Shown one piece after another: positions 37,901 to 48,363 of a stretch of DNA of 64,000 bases. Below the pieces are notes generated by a model that worked only from the letters and a program-made list of their open reading frames with translations, was not told the DNA's origin and ran no database searches. The stretch comes from Paraglaciecola sp. L1A13. GTDB taxonomy: Bacteria; Pseudomonadota; Gammaproteobacteria; Enterobacterales; Alteromonadaceae. Each line of letters begins with the position of its first letter. Within the stretch, counting starts at the first letter, position 1. A program made the translations under genes and the position numbers. The stretch spans positions 3,534,001 through 3,598,000 of the forward strand of contig NZ_CP047024.1 of assembly GCF_009796745.1 (NCBI RefSeq), given 5' to 3'.

Positions 37901-38835
37901 CCGGAACCTGTTGCCGCTCCGCTAAATGGTGCGATGGCAGTAGGGTGATTATGGGTTTCGACCTTCATCAAAATATCGATGTCTTCGTGATGATAACGGT
38001 ATTGATTACTATCAGCTTGAGGAAAAAATCGACCAGCAAAGCTCCCTTCCATAACGGCAGCGTTATCTGAATAAGCTGAATGCACGTAGTCTGGGCATTT
38101 TTCGTAGGTATTTTTGATCATTTTAAACAATGACTTTGGCTGGTCTTGTCCGTCAATGGTCCAATCTGCATTAAATATTTTGTGCCGACAATGCTCTGAG
38201 TTCGCCTGCGCAAACATATACAGTTCGATGTCATTCGGATTACGTCCCAGTGTTTTAAAACTGGTGACCAAGTAATCGACCTCGTCTTCGGCCAATGCCA
38301 ACCCTAATCGTAGATTCGCGCTGACTAATTCTTCTCTACCGCCGCTTAAGATATCAATCGAAGTAAGCGGTTTCGGTGACTCATCCTTGAACAACACACT
38401 CGCATCTTGCAAGTCCCCTACTACACTTTGCGTCATGCGGTCGTGCAATACATTTTTTAATTGAGCAAGCTGGTTAACGCTTAATGTGTCAGCATCTACG
38501 TAAAATGCGCAACCACGTTCTAACCGCTGTACCGTTTGCAGGCCACAATTGTGCGCAATATCGGTGGCTTTCGATGACCAAGGTGAAATAGTGCCCGCAC
38601 GTGGAATAACAAGTAACAGCATGCCTTTATGCTGTTTCTCCTCAATTTTAGGGCCGTAAGTCAGTAGTTTATCTAAAACGTGTTGATCGTTGCTGTTCAA
38701 TGGTGCGCTCACTTGTGCAAAATGCACAAATTCGGCAAACAACGAGTGAACAGGTAGATTAAGAGCTGCGATAGATTGCAGAAGTTTTGTAGTACGAAAT
38801 TCAGAGAGGGCTGGAGCGCCGCGCAGGACAAGCAT
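34948..38835 (-). CDS. purL: PurL, phosphoribosylformylglycinamidine synthase (large, single-chain)
   Basis: Protein of 1295 residues when started at 38835 ([19 protein letters not shown]), matching the start and length of the E. coli enzyme. Domains in order: N-terminal PurS-like, linker, two FGAM-synthase halves (including [20 protein letters not shown] and [15 protein letters not shown]), and a C-terminal glutaminase with GVCNGCQML and the catalytic His/Glu in PHPERVFR. It converts FGAR to FGAM in purine synthesis using glutamine and ATP. Divergent from mltF. Confidence 0.97.
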   Translation of the reverse strand: MLVLRGAPALSEFRTTKLLQSIAALNLPVHSLFAEFVHFAQVSAPLNSNDQHVLDKLLTYGPKIEEKQHKGMLLLVIPRAGTISPWSSKATDIAHNCGLQTVQRLERGCAFYVDADTLSVNQLAQLKNVLHDRMTQSVVGDLQDASVLFKDESPKPLTSIDILSGGREELVSANLRLGLALAEDEVDYLVTSFKTLGRNPNDIELYMFAQANSEHCRHKIFNADWTIDGQDQPKSLFKMIKNTYEKCPDYVHSAYSDNAAVMEGSFAGRFFPQADSNQYRYHHEDIDILMKVETHNHPTAIAPFSGAATGSGGEIRDEGATGRGSKPKAGLVGFSVSNLRIPGFEQPWEIDYGKPERIVTAFDIMLEGPLGGAAFNNEFGRPNILGYFRTYEQQVNSFNGVEVRGYHKPIMLAGGLGNIRKQHTLKGEITVGAKLIALGGPAMNIGLGGGAASSMASGESNEDLDFASVQRGNPEMERRCQEVIDKCWQLGENNPIQFIHDVGAGGLSNAFPELVNDGGRGANFSLRNVPNDEAGMTPLEVWCNESQERYVMSVAPENLAIFADICTRERAPFAVVGEATEARHLTLDDSHFNNNPIDMPLDVLLGKAPKMHRDVQSKSFTSSAFDVSEIDLNEAAMRLLYLPAVAEKTFLITIGDRSVTGLVNRDQMVGPWQIPVADVAVTAAAFDTYQGEAMSLGERTPAALLNFGASARLAVGEALTNIAPADIGDLKRIKLSANWMAAAGHPGEDAGLYEAVKAVGEELCPALGLTIPVGKDSMSMKTQWQDEQGEKAVTSPMSLVITAFGAVRDVRKTLTPELTRDGDTRLMLIDLGAGQNRMGASCLAQVYKQLGDKTPDVDSPELLKGFFLAIQQLVHDKALHAYHDRSDGGLFTTLVEMAFAGNTGLKINLDELAGDNASVLFNEELGAVIQFDADKQIQVDAVLAEHGLTQVSHVIGTLSTDDQIVFLRDSKAVLQNSRGAYRNAWAQTTHHMQSLRDNPECAEQELATKNDSSNPGLHASLSFNVNEDVAAPYIAKGIAPKMAILREQGVNSHVEMAAAFDRAGFDSVDVHMSDILSGRVSLTQFQGLVACGGFSYGDVLGAGEGWAKSILFNNMARDEFSAFFQRNETFSLGVCNGCQMLSNLKSLIPGAEHWPHFVTNQSERFEARVAMLEVKASPSVFFQGMQGSKMPIAVSHGEGRAEFAQDAGLQNALNSHTIALQYVDNYGKVTQQYPANPNGSPAGISGLTSLDGRATIMMPHPERVFRTVANSWHPSDWQEDSPWMRMFRNARVYLG

Positions 38836-38975
38836 AAAGGTAATCACCAAGTTGCAGGGCTCGCCCACTTTCGTGATGGCAAACCGATTTTCGGGAAATT
38901 TTTAAGCGCAGGATTATATACTGATTTTAGCCCAATTGATAAGCACTTAACCGCTTGGAAGGCGACTTTTATTAA

Positions 38976-40709
38976 ATGATAAATATCTGGATGAATTCAT
39001 CACTTTTGGTCACAATATCCAGCTATAAGCTTTTTGAGGGGTGTCGTATTTCTTTTCGTTATTATTTTTTGCTTTCATTATCATTGCTGATCAGTGCGTG
39101 TGATGAACCTAAAAAGCAAGATAGCTTGCAACACGTGCTAGACACGGGCGTATTACGTGTGGGCACTATTTACGGCCTTACCACTTATTATAACGGCCCA
39201 AACGGCCCAGAAGGTTTCGAATACGAGCTTGCAGCAGGATTTGCTGACTACTTAGGCGTCAAGCTGGAAATATTTCCTTATTACACGGTAAATGAGCTTT
39301 TTCCCCAGTTAGATAATGCCCACTTAGATGTGATCGCCGCGGGTATTAACGTTAGTTCAGAACGCTACGCACAATTTCGTTTTGGCCCCGCATATCAAAA
39401 TGTTAGCCAAAAGCTAGTGTTTAAACAAGGTGATGTCAGGCCTAGAGAACTGTCTGATCTCACGGGTGACTTTATGGTTGTAGCCGGCAGTGGTCACAGT
39501 GAAACCTTACGCAACTTCAAAGCGCAAAATCCAGATTTAAGCTGGCAAGAAACGAATGACAAGGACTCTGAAGAGTTACTCGAAGCCGTTTTAGCCGATG
39601 AATTAGATTACACAGTAGTGGACTCAAATATATTAGCCTTAATGCGCCGTAGATATCCTGAACTCAGTATCGGATTCTCATTAAGTCAGTCACAAGGTAT
39701 CGCATGGGCGACAAGCCAAAAAAGTGACGACGCATTACGTGCTGCACTCATTGAATATTTTGGAAAAATCCATGAAAATGGCACATTGGCAGCCCTAGAA
39801 GACAAACATTTTGGCCACGTTCGCCAATTCAATTATGTGGATACGAGAGATTTCATTCGTTCAGCAGCAAGTAAACTTCCTCAGTATCAAACGCTATTTG
39901 AACGTTATTCTAACGATCTTGATTGGCGCTTATTGGCAGCCCTCAGTTATCAGGAAAGTCATTGGGACCCTAGAGCAAGATCGGTTACCGGGGTACGGGG
40001 CTTAATGATGCTCACATTAAATACCGCGAAAGACTTAGGTGTTACCTCGCGCCTTGATCCTGAGCAAAGTATCCGCGGTGGTTCTGAGTACCTCGCGACA
40101 TTGTTGACCCGTATACCAGACCGTATACCGTCCCCGGACAGATTATGGTTTGCACTTGCATCATACAATGTGGGATTAGGTCACTTAGAAGATGCTCGCG
40201 TGTTAACGGAGCGACAAGGTGGCAATCCAGATATGTGGGTCGATGTAAAAAAACGTTTACCCCAGTTACGCCAAAAAAGGTACTACAAAACCACCCGCTA
40301 CGGTTATGCAAGAGGCCACGAGGCTGTAATCTACGTAGATAATATTCGCCGCTACTACGACACCTTAGTGTGGTTAAACGAGCAACAGCCTGAATTACTG
40401 CCTGTTGAAGCTAAGATTGAAGTCGAAGTTGAAGATACAACCGCTGAGCAGAATATTTCGGACACAAAACTCGACGCGCAGACACCAGAAGATCCACAAG
40501 ACAATTCTTCGTTAACCCCCCCTTTATCATCAAACGAAGACGCAGATAACCAAGCCGATGTCGAAAAGCGCAAAGATAAAGAGATAACAGATGAATCTCA
40601 GAGTGAGAAGACATCGTCGTCTATCCCGCTACAAGCGGAGATCGAAACTACCGCTGACGTAATACCCGGCCTGACAGATAAAATCGAAACAAACAATGGA
40701 CCAAGTTAA
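38976..40709 (+). CDS. mltF: MltF, membrane-bound lytic murein transglycosylase F
   Basis: Protein of 577 residues. A lipobox (LLISAC) lies at about residue 42, so the first ~20 residues are unusual for a signal and the true start may be internal. About 50-270 is an amino-acid-binding SBP_bac_3-like regulatory domain; about 300-450 is the SLT domain with the catalytic Glu in YQESHWDPRARS, GVRGLMMLTLNTAKDLGV and ALASYNVGLGHLEDAR. It cleaves peptidoglycan strands at the outer membrane. A C-terminal tail of about 100 acidic, low-complexity residues exceeds the usual family length. Confidence 0.93.
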   Translation: MINIWMNSSLLVTISSYKLFEGCRISFRYYFLLSLSLLISACDEPKKQDSLQHVLDTGVLRVGTIYGLTTYYNGPNGPEGFEYELAAGFADYLGVKLEIFPYYTVNELFPQLDNAHLDVIAAGINVSSERYAQFRFGPAYQNVSQKLVFKQGDVRPRELSDLTGDFMVVAGSGHSETLRNFKAQNPDLSWQETNDKDSEELLEAVLADELDYTVVDSNILALMRRRYPELSIGFSLSQSQGIAWATSQKSDDALRAALIEYFGKIHENGTLAALEDKHFGHVRQFNYVDTRDFIRSAASKLPQYQTLFERYSNDLDWRLLAALSYQESHWDPRARSVTGVRGLMMLTLNTAKDLGVTSRLDPEQSIRGGSEYLATLLTRIPDRIPSPDRLWFALASYNVGLGHLEDARVLTERQGGNPDMWVDVKKRLPQLRQKRYYKTTRYGYARGHEAVIYVDNIRRYYDTLVWLNEQQPELLPVEAKIEVEVEDTTAEQNISDTKLDAQTPEDPQDNSSLTPPLSSNEDADNQADVEKRKDKEITDESQSEKTSSSIPLQAEIETTADVIPGLTDKIETNNGPS

Positions 40710-40971
40710 CACTCCTTCCGCCAACCGCTCACTAATATGATTGAGCGACCGTATGCTTGTTTTAAAATAAGTAGATTCTAATAAGATCAGCATAGCACGG
40801 TGCAATTCGCGGTTTACTCGCCACAGAGTATCTGCTGTAAACTTTAATTTGCACTTGTAATCTTAGCGTCATCTTGCTGTCATTTTTCATTCATATCAAA
40901 TTGGTAGATTATGTTTTTGGGAACATAAGTACACTTCTTGATGTCTATTTTTCATCAACAAGGTAGAACTA

Positions 40972-41004
40972 ATGAAAGTTCAGATAAGGTTCCAAGCGAT
41001 GTAA
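40972..41004 (+). CDS. Possible 10-residue leader peptide
   Basis: A 10-codon frame (MKVQIRFQAM) preceded by AAGGTAG at a fair distance, 47 bp upstream of the small basic protein gene. Too short for certainty. The surrounding 340 bp between mltF and that gene hold no other gene. Confidence 0.2.
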   Translation: MKVQIRFQAM

Positions 41005-41051
41005 ATATCAGCAAAATTAAAAAATTACCCAACGAATAAGAAGGAAATAAT

Positions 41052-41174
41052 ATGAAGAAAAGAGCCACCATCAACAATCGCAGTCGCGTATGTAACGCTA
41101 GCCGTCGACGTCAATTACTTAAACGAGTGCACAGCAAAGTAGTGAACCGTCGTCAGCAATTTCAAATGACTGAA
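41052..41174 (+). CDS. Small highly basic protein, 40 residues
   Basis: Short frame MKKRATINNRSRVCNASRRR followed by QLLKRVHSKVVNRRQQFSND, with a strong AAGGAA ribosome site seven bases upstream. More than a third of residues are Arg or Lys, with no membrane helix. Such composition suits an RNA- or ribosome-binding protein. It is not RMF or Sra by sequence. It converges on tadA with 26 bp between the stops. Confidence 0.55.
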
Positions 41175-41200
41175 TTAACCGACGAATGGTCCACAGCCAG

Positions 41201-41701
<501 letters not shown>

Positions 41702-41897
41702 TCAGGTTGTAAATGGACAGCTAAATTGGCGAAATTCATTAATAAATTCGTCAAATTAACCAAGTTGGCCTAATATAACAAACCATAAATCATGCTAACA
41801 CTCTGATTATAATGGAGTTTAAATTTTGGTCAGTGGATTGCTTAATCATACATAAATAACAATATTATTTTAACACATCGATTTGAGGAATAGACAT

Positions 41898-42131
41898 ATG
41901 AACATCACTGCCGTTGCTATCGTTGCTATCATCTGCTGGGCTATTGTAGAGTTAACCAATGGGTCAAAAGCCAAGAAAAAGAACAAAGTTACACTGCAGC
42001 AGGACGCGGAACTCGCACAACAGGTCGCCGATTTGAAAGCGCGCATTGAAACCTTAGAGAAAATCGTCACTGATGAGAAGTATGATCTACATCGTCAGTT
42101 TGATGATCTCAAGAAAGATAAAGTCGCATAG
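41898..42131 (+). CDS. PspB-like small membrane coiled-coil protein
   Basis: Protein of 77 residues started at the ATG at 41898, which has GAGG nine bases upstream. An N-terminal membrane helix (ITAVAIVAIICWAIVEL) is followed by a charged region and a coiled coil (DLKARIETLEKIVTDEKYDL). Layout, size and the RIETLEKI segment resemble PspB of the phage-shock envelope response, but no pspA or pspC is adjacent, so the role is inferred only from similarity. Confidence 0.6.
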   Translation: MNITAVAIVAIICWAIVELTNGSKAKKKNKVTLQQDAELAQQVADLKARIETLEKIVTDEKYDLHRQFDDLKKDKVA

Positions 42132-42153
42132 CTTAAATATCATTAAATTATTA

Positions 42154-42175
42154 AAGGGCGTTTAGCCCTCTTTTA
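42154..42175 (+). terminator. Terminator of the PspB-like gene
   Basis: AGGGC, 5-nt loop, GCCCT followed by CTTTT, 25 bp after the stop. Confidence 0.6.
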
Positions 42176-42247
42176 AAGCGGAGGAATTGTCAAAAAAGGT
42201 AATTAAAATTAACGGTTAGCTAAATGAATAAATGGGAAAAAAGCTGA

Positions 42248-43378
42248 TTATTTCGCAATCATGATGGGAACCGCATACATCGACAATACCTTTTTCTTTA
42301 TTTCTGGTGATTCATCACATAGTCGAGAAGCCAGATGTGTCTTGGCTGCATCTATTTGCTGTTGACTGAAGAGGTCATCTTTTACGCTTTCTTTACCTTC
42401 TAACATTTGCAAGGCGGCATCGGCACTTGGGAAACGACGATAATTATGCTTAATTTGCCCATCAATTTGTTCTGCTACCCCTTTAGCATTTTCAAATTCA
42501 CTATCTAATATTTGCCCAAATGATACGTGTACACGTCCTTTATAACCCACCATACCATCGACTATGCTACGAATATCTTCGCTATCAGCCTTGTCGTAAC
42601 TACCTTCTACCTCAGTGGTATACAGTTCTTTTGCCTTACTCAAATCGCAGGGGTCAAACTCGTAAGAGATAGATACTGGGACGATACGCAGGCTACGAAT
42701 ATAATCGCTGAATGGCTGCTCTTTGGGCTTATTTAAACTGAGCATCGAAACAATCGCAGGGTTTGTTGCGTCAATGCCATCTTTAGCTCTACCCTCTCTT
42801 TGTGCAATCCAGATATGTTGAGCGTCATTTTTTAAAGTATGAAAAATATATTCACTGAGCAGTTTTGCATCGGCTAATTTTTCACGTCGGTCTTTAGCAC
42901 TACGGTGCACAATAAAACACTTATTTAAGCGAATGAGATCCGCTACCCAATCTTGCTTGAGTAGATTATCTCCTACAGCGATACGCACCGTGTCTTGACC
43001 ACTGAGATGCAACGACCAATTCACAAAAGCCGGATCAAGAGCAATATCTCTATGATTACTAACGAACATGCATGGCTGGCTTAAATCTAACTTATCAAGT
43101 CCCGACACGGTGAAACTATCAGTAGTTTGCTCTATCATGCGTTCCATATAAGGCTCAACTAATACTTGAAAGTCCCGCAAGCTCTTTATCCTACCACGCT
43201 GCCTAGATAAATAGAGCCTAGTCACGCCACGTAGGAATGGATAACAAAACCTCGGCCAAGTAGAGAAACGAAAAGCGACTAAGCTGTCCATAAGTTGACG
43301 ATTTTGAATCAGCCGCCCTAATACTTGCGGCAAATCACAATCGTTAAATGGACGAATTGAGTCAAACTTTGCATTCAT
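42248..43378 (-). CDS. PlsC-like glycerolipid acyltransferase
   Basis: Protein of 376 residues. The acyltransferase signature NHRDIALD (108-115) is present, and a downstream WIAQREGRAKDG matches the second substrate-binding motif (EG-R). In the first motif His and Asp are separated by five residues instead of the usual four. This spacing may be normal for this longer marine subfamily. No clear membrane helix is seen. It probably moves an acyl chain to a glycerol-phosphate or related acceptor; the exact substrate is unknown. Monocistronic. Confidence 0.75.
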   Translation of the reverse strand: MNAKFDSIRPFNDCDLPQVLGRLIQNRQLMDSLVAFRFSTWPRFCYPFLRGVTRLYLSRQRGRIKSLRDFQVLVEPYMERMIEQTTDSFTVSGLDKLDLSQPCMFVSNHRDIALDPAFVNWSLHLSGQDTVRIAVGDNLLKQDWVADLIRLNKCFIVHRSAKDRREKLADAKLLSEYIFHTLKNDAQHIWIAQREGRAKDGIDATNPAIVSMLSLNKPKEQPFSDYIRSLRIVPVSISYEFDPCDLSKAKELYTTEVEGSYDKADSEDIRSIVDGMVGYKGRVHVSFGQILDSEFENAKGVAEQIDGQIKHNYRRFPSADAALQMLEGKESVKDDLFSQQQIDAAKTHLASRLCDESPEIKKKVLSMYAVPIMIAK

Positions 43379-43515
43379 GAAGAAAAACTACTTACGGAAA
43401 ATAATCGGGCCAGCATTTTGCCTGTGAACAGGTTAATCAGCAAACCTAATTTAGTTATAAATATCAGTAATGACACTGCTCGTACCTGTATACCACTCTT
43501 ACAACAGACCACAGT

Positions 43516-44049
43516 TTACGCTTGTAGTTCGCGGCAAATTAATTCCACTTCGCCTCCTTCAGCTGTAATGTAAGTTGAATCCCCCGTTATCGTAAATGAC
43601 ATATCGCTCGTACGTGAAACTAATTTAGCTAATGCCTGAATATCATTCCAAGCAAATTGAAACACCTGCACGGGTAATGTGGCAAATGCAGCCTGACTTT
43701 GTCGCCACCAAGTGTCTGATTTACTATTAAAACTATATACTTTGGTGGCTTTTGCCATGCGACTGGCTTTTTTGATCCTGTCTTGTGCTGGTTCACCCAC
43801 ATCAATCCACAATTGTAACTGGTCGTCTAAGCTACGTAACCAGATATCAGGTTCTTCCACAGAGCTAAGCCCCTTAGTAAAGCTCAGTAATTCATCGGCA
43901 TTTAAACAGTAAGCCAAAACTCGGGTCATCATGCGCTCCAGTGTTTCAGACGGATGCTGAGCAACTGTTAGATTAAGTGCGGTGTAATAATCACGGTTAA
44001 GATCAGACAAAGAAATTTTAAATTTATAGATAGTTGGCTTAATCGCCAT
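43516..44049 (-). CDS. yaeQ: YaeQ family protein
   Basis: Protein of 177 residues when started at 44049 (MAIKPTIYKFKISLSDLNRD), close to the 181 of E. coli YaeQ; a longer frame to 44112 adds a hydrophobic stretch not found in the family. Conserved blocks are HPSETLERMMTRVLAYC, EEPDIWLRSLDDQLQLWIDV and GEPAQDRIKKAS. The fold is PD-(D/E)XK nuclease-like, but biochemical function is not established. Confidence 0.88.
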   Translation of the reverse strand: MAIKPTIYKFKISLSDLNRDYYTALNLTVAQHPSETLERMMTRVLAYCLNADELLSFTKGLSSVEEPDIWLRSLDDQLQLWIDVGEPAQDRIKKASRMAKATKVYSFNSKSDTWWRQSQAAFATLPVQVFQFAWNDIQALAKLVSRTSDMSFTITGDSTYITAEGGEVELICRELQA

Positions 44050-44133
44050 AACACACACTCTAGGTAAAATAAAAAGAAGAGATAAAAAACCAATAAACAT
44101 CAGGTTATTCATACGCTATAGAAACAGGCTGCA

Positions 44134-44158
44134 AAAGCCCTTTAACTATAAGGGCTTT
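44134..44158 (-). terminator. Weak stem-loop between ybhR-like and yaeQ genes
   Basis: AAAGCCCTT, 7-nt loop, AAGGGCTTT. It is 220 bp after the ABC permease stop and has only a short T run on the minus strand, so its role as terminator is uncertain. Confidence 0.35.
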
Positions 44159-44377
44159 GTGGGAATACTATGAGTCAACACCTATGTCAGAATCATTATT
44201 CAGTTATGTTACTTCAATTACCAGTATGACCAAACAAGTTAAATTAGAATTCTTTTATTAACGTCTTTTACCCGCAAGGCTTACAGATCTTTCCTACAGT
44301 CATTGCTCTACTACGTTGAATACATATATGCTAATTCGTTATCAGCACCATGAATCAGAGACACCGATGCACAGTCT

Positions 44378-45490
44378 TTAGTACATCCGATTCCGAAACA
44401 GCCAACCGGCCAGAGACAGTGTCATAATACCGATGATAGCCATTGGCCAATACTGATGGAGCAGCAATGAATAACTACTCCCTTCCAATGTGACGCCTCT
44501 TACTATCACCAAAAAATAACGCAATGGATCAAGATAAGTGAGCCACTGCACAAATTGTGGCATATTGGCGATGGGAGTGGCGAACCCAGATAGAACAATC
44601 GCAGGCACCATAAACAGAAAAGCCCCCAACACCGCTTGCTGTTGCGTAACGGATATAGCAGAGATCATCAATCCAACACCCACAGCAGAAAGCAGGAACA
44701 AGAGAATACCCAGATACAGCGCACCGAGACTGCCGCGTAAAGGAATATCAAATAAAGTCACCATAACCAGAATTATCAGCGTGGCCTCAAGTATGCCAAT
44801 GACCATACCGGGAATGGCTTTACCGATCAGAATTTGCATTGGACGTAACGGAGTCACCAACAATTGGTCGAAGGTGCCCGCCTCACGCTCCCGAGCCACT
44901 GAAAGTGCAGTCACTAAAAGGGTCACCAGCAGCGTCAGTAGACCAACAATACCGGGCACAATAAACCAGTTTGACTGTAAATTTTCGTTATACCAAGCCC
45001 GTGTTTGTAAGGTCGCTACGGAACCACTTTTACCCTGTGATGCCAACCAGTTAAGGTTATAATCCAACACTATTCTATTCACGTAATTCATGGCCATCAT
45101 GGCAGTGTTGGAATTTCGGCCATCTAGTATTACCTGTAGTGGTGCACTTGTGCCTTGCAAAAGTCCGCTACTAAAATGCTGGCCAATATGCAATACGAGC
45201 AGTACGTCTCTATTGTCGATTAGCGGTGCAACCTCACTATCATGCGCAATGTAAGCGACGACCTCAAAATTAGGAGATCCCTCAATATGACTCACGAGTT
45301 CTCTCGACGCGCCGCCAAGATCCTCATTATAGATTGCCACTGGCACATTATTGAGGTCGTAGGAAGCAGCAAAGCCGAACACCAGTAGCTGTATAATCGG
45401 CGGACCAATAATCACAAATCTGCTACGTTTATCACGTAACAGAGCCAGAAACTCTTTGATGGCTAGCGCCAAGATTAGTCTGCAATACAT
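44378..45490 (-). CDS. ybhR: ABC-2 type permease, YbhR-like
   Basis: Protein of 370 residues with the ABC-2 layout: one N-terminal helix (FVIIGPPIIQLLVFGFAASY), a large periplasmic loop, then five helices with the conserved REREAGTFDQLLVTPLRPMQ cytoplasmic motif. It pairs with the next permease to form the membrane channel of a ybhGFSR-type exporter. It follows the ybhS-like gene by 3 bp and is last in the operon. Confidence 0.85.
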   Translation of the reverse strand: MYCRLILALAIKEFLALLRDKRSRFVIIGPPIIQLLVFGFAASYDLNNVPVAIYNEDLGGASRELVSHIEGSPNFEVVAYIAHDSEVAPLIDNRDVLLVLHIGQHFSSGLLQGTSAPLQVILDGRNSNTAMMAMNYVNRIVLDYNLNWLASQGKSGSVATLQTRAWYNENLQSNWFIVPGIVGLLTLLVTLLVTALSVAREREAGTFDQLLVTPLRPMQILIGKAIPGMVIGILEATLIILVMVTLFDIPLRGSLGALYLGILLFLLSAVGVGLMISAISVTQQQAVLGAFLFMVPAIVLSGFATPIANMPQFVQWLTYLDPLRYFLVIVRGVTLEGSSYSLLLHQYWPMAIIGIMTLSLAGWLFRNRMY

Positions 45491-45493
45491 AGC

Positions 45494-46618
45494 CTACTCC
45501 AACCGCTTATGGAACTTACGCCACACCAGTGAAAAATAGAACAATGACATGATAAGCAATGCGCCGATATTAGGCAGCACCACCGACCACACATCACCCG
45601 CAAGAAACAGGGTTTGCAAAATAGCGACAAAGTAACGCGCTGGCACTAAATAGGTGATGAACTGTATCCAGCCAGGCATAGAATGAATATCAAACAGAAA
45701 GCCAGACAAGATAAAGGCGGGCAAAAACGTGACTATTATAGCCAGCAGTCCTGCTACAAACTGATTTTTTGAGACAATGGAAATTAACAAGCCTATAGCC
45801 AGTGCCACCAGCATGAATAACGCCGAGCTCATCATCAACAACCAGAAGGAACCATGTAGTGGCACATGAAACTGCCAAACAGCAATCGCTACACTGAACA
45901 ACATACCTCCCATACCCAGCACAAAGTAAGGGATCAGCTTACCCGCGAGTATCTCGCTACGCCTCAGCGGTGTGACCATCATAGCTTCCATTGTGCCTCG
46001 TTCCCATTCTCGCGCCACAACCATGGCTGTGAGCAGGGAGCCAATTAATGTCATAACGATGGCAATCAAACCTGGCACCAAAAATAGGCGGCTAGACAAA
46101 GCCGTATTGAACCACACTCGCGGCTCTAAGCTCACTGGCATAATCAATGATTGGCCTCGACTCTCAGCATAATGGCTAAGCCAGGCAAGCCACGTTCCCT
46201 CAATATACCTCTGGGTGATATTAGCTTGATTAGAATCTACCCCATTGACGATAACGCCGATGGGCGCTTCGTTATTAGATAAGAGCTGCGCGGAAAAATT
46301 ACTACGCAGCCACACAATGCCGTCAATCTGGTGTTCATTTAGTGCCTGCTGTGCTGTTTGAATAACACTAAAGTACTGTGGACTAAAAAATTCGGAACGC
46401 TCAAAAGCCCCCACCAATGACTGTGTTTCTCTATCTGGTTGTTCGATGACAATGCCCACTGGTATGTGGTTCGCATCTAGCGATACGCCATAGCCAAACA
46501 AAAACAGCAATACTACCGGCATTACAAAGGCAATGGCGATACTGGATGGATCACGCAAAATCTGCAGACTCTCCTTGCGGATCAATCCCCAGAGGCGCAT
46601 ATGAACTAACGAGCTCAA
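45494..46618 (-). CDS. ybhS: ABC-2 type permease, YbhS-like
   Basis: Protein of 374 residues with the same design as its partner: N-terminal helix (IAFVMPVVLLFLFGYGVSLD), a periplasmic domain, REWERGTMEAMMVTPLRRSE and five C-terminal helices. Its ATG overlaps the stop of the ATPase gene by 4 bp. Similar to each other but not identical, the two permeases fit the YbhS/YbhR pair of a heteromeric exporter. Confidence 0.85.
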   Translation of the reverse strand: MSSLVHMRLWGLIRKESLQILRDPSSIAIAFVMPVVLLFLFGYGVSLDANHIPVGIVIEQPDRETQSLVGAFERSEFFSPQYFSVIQTAQQALNEHQIDGIVWLRSNFSAQLLSNNEAPIGVIVNGVDSNQANITQRYIEGTWLAWLSHYAESRGQSLIMPVSLEPRVWFNTALSSRLFLVPGLIAIVMTLIGSLLTAMVVAREWERGTMEAMMVTPLRRSEILAGKLIPYFVLGMGGMLFSVAIAVWQFHVPLHGSFWLLMMSSALFMLVALAIGLLISIVSKNQFVAGLLAIIVTFLPAFILSGFLFDIHSMPGWIQFITYLVPARYFVAILQTLFLAGDVWSVVLPNIGALLIMSLFYFSLVWRKFHKRLE

Positions 46619-48363
46619 GGAGCCGCCTGCGACTTTTGTTGACGCTGTTCGATTAACTGTATAAAGGCGTCTTCCATCGTCGGATCAGGATTATCTTCCG
46701 TACGCGCACCCGACTTCATTGCCAGCGGTGTGCCTGCGGCCAACACTTCGCCGTCCGCCATAATAACGAGCCGATCACAGTAATTGGCTTCTTCCATAAA
46801 ATGAGTAGTGACCAACACTGTTACCCCAGCCTCGGCCAACGCGTTGGTGCGCGCCCAAAATTCCCTTCGTGCGAGCGGGTCAACCCCCGAAGTGGGTTCG
46901 TCGAGAAAAAGAATTTCCGGTTCGTGCATTAACGCCGCGGCAAACGAAAGACGCTGTTTATAGCCTAGTGGTAAATCCCCCGCATTCGCATCTTCAAATG
47001 GCTTGAGTGCGAAAGTAGTCAACGCCCAATCCAGACGCAACTTTTGTTGTTTCCCCTTTAAACCATAAGCACTAGAAAAAAAACGCAGATTCTGCACCAC
47101 TGATAGATTGCTATACAGTGAGAACTTCTGCGCCATATAACCAATGCGCCCACGTGCCGTGGCAGCCGCACGGCGCAGATCATAACCGGCGACGGCCAGT
47201 TCACCACTGCTAGCAGGCAACAACCCGCAAAGCATACGAAAGGTAGTGGATTTTCCTGCGCCATTGGCTCCTAACAAACCAAATATTTCCCCGCGCCGCA
47301 CGCTAAAACTGACATTATTTACCGCTATAAAGTCATCGAAACGACGTTGTAGTTTCTTAACCGAGATCACTTCGTCATTCTTTTCAGGATCTATTTTTAA
47401 TTGTGACGAAAATTCCGTTACGGGGTTAGTCTGGCGAATTTTCAGGCGGGCGATAAAGGCATCTTCAAAACGTGGCGATACCGTTGAGATGTGAATATCT
47501 TTTTGCCCCGGTAGCAATACTTCAGCCCTGGGTTGCTGGATTGTTTCCATGACCAGACGCACCGCTTCTCCCTCGATCAGGGCATCCAGTACGCCGGGCG
47601 CTCGGCTCAACATTTCCTGCAACCGACGATGACCTAAATCCTTAGCAGTGACCAAAAAGGTACGCCCCTCCACTGAGTGACTGAATTTCGCTGGCTCTCC
47701 CTGATCAAGTAGCTTGCCCTGATGAAGCAGTAATACTTCATCACAGCGTTCTGCTTCATCCAGATAAGCAGTGCTTAACAGTACCGTCATGCCCGCGTCC
47801 TGCACCTGACGATAAATTATTTGCCAAAGCTCACGGCGCGACACAGGGTCAACACCAACAGTAGGCTCATCAAGCAACAACAATTGCGGTGAGCGTACTA
47901 ACGTGCAGGCTAGGCCTAATTTCTGTTTCATACCACCGGAAAGTTGCCCTGCCAAACGCCTAGCGAATGGCCCAAGACCTGTCATTTGCATCAGCTGTGC
48001 ATAACGGCCAAGCCGCTCTATTCTTGGCAGTCCTTGCAGGTCAGCATAGAGGTCGAGGTTTTCCTGCACACTAAGATCTTCATAAAGGCCAAATCGCTGC
48101 GGCATATAACTTATGCTGGACTGAACTGTCAGCGGCTCGGCAATCGCATCGATACCTGATACTTGAATTTCCCCCGCATCTGGCAGTAGTAATCCGGCGG
48201 CAAGACGTATCAATGTAGTCTTGCCCGCACCATCCGGACCGATTAACCCCGTCACCCGACCGGGCTGAATATTGAAACTGATCTCGTCCAGCGCCGATAA
48301 CTGCCGCCTTTCACTTGTGAATGTTTTACTCACAGCTGAGAATTTAAGGGCGGCAGCACTCAC
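46615..48363 (-). CDS. ybhF: Double ABC ATPase, YbhF-like
   Basis: Protein of 582 residues with two nucleotide-binding domains in tandem, like YbhF (about 578). NBD1 has Walker A GPDGAGKTT, signature LSGGMKQKL and Walker B LLLLDEPTVGVDP. NBD2 has GANGAGKST, the variant signature LPLGYKQRL typical of this family, and ILFLDEPTSGVDP. It powers the two-permease exporter. It overlaps the genes on both sides by 4 bp, so the operon is tightly coupled. Base composition looks richer in GC than the flagellar region. Confidence 0.92.
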   Translation of the reverse strand: MSAAALKFSAVSKTFTSERRQLSALDEISFNIQPGRVTGLIGPDGAGKTTLIRLAAGLLLPDAGEIQVSGIDAIAEPLTVQSSISYMPQRFGLYEDLSVQENLDLYADLQGLPRIERLGRYAQLMQMTGLGPFARRLAGQLSGGMKQKLGLACTLVRSPQLLLLDEPTVGVDPVSRRELWQIIYRQVQDAGMTVLLSTAYLDEAERCDEVLLLHQGKLLDQGEPAKFSHSVEGRTFLVTAKDLGHRRLQEMLSRAPGVLDALIEGEAVRLVMETIQQPRAEVLLPGQKDIHISTVSPRFEDAFIARLKIRQTNPVTEFSSQLKIDPEKNDEVISVKKLQRRFDDFIAVNNVSFSVRRGEIFGLLGANGAGKSTTFRMLCGLLPASSGELAVAGYDLRRAAATARGRIGYMAQKFSLYSNLSVVQNLRFFSSAYGLKGKQQKLRLDWALTTFALKPFEDANAGDLPLGYKQRLSFAAALMHEPEILFLDEPTSGVDPLARREFWARTNALAEAGVTVLVTTHFMEEANYCDRLVIMADGEVLAAGTPLAMKSGARTEDNPDPTMEDAFIQLIEQRQQKSQAAP

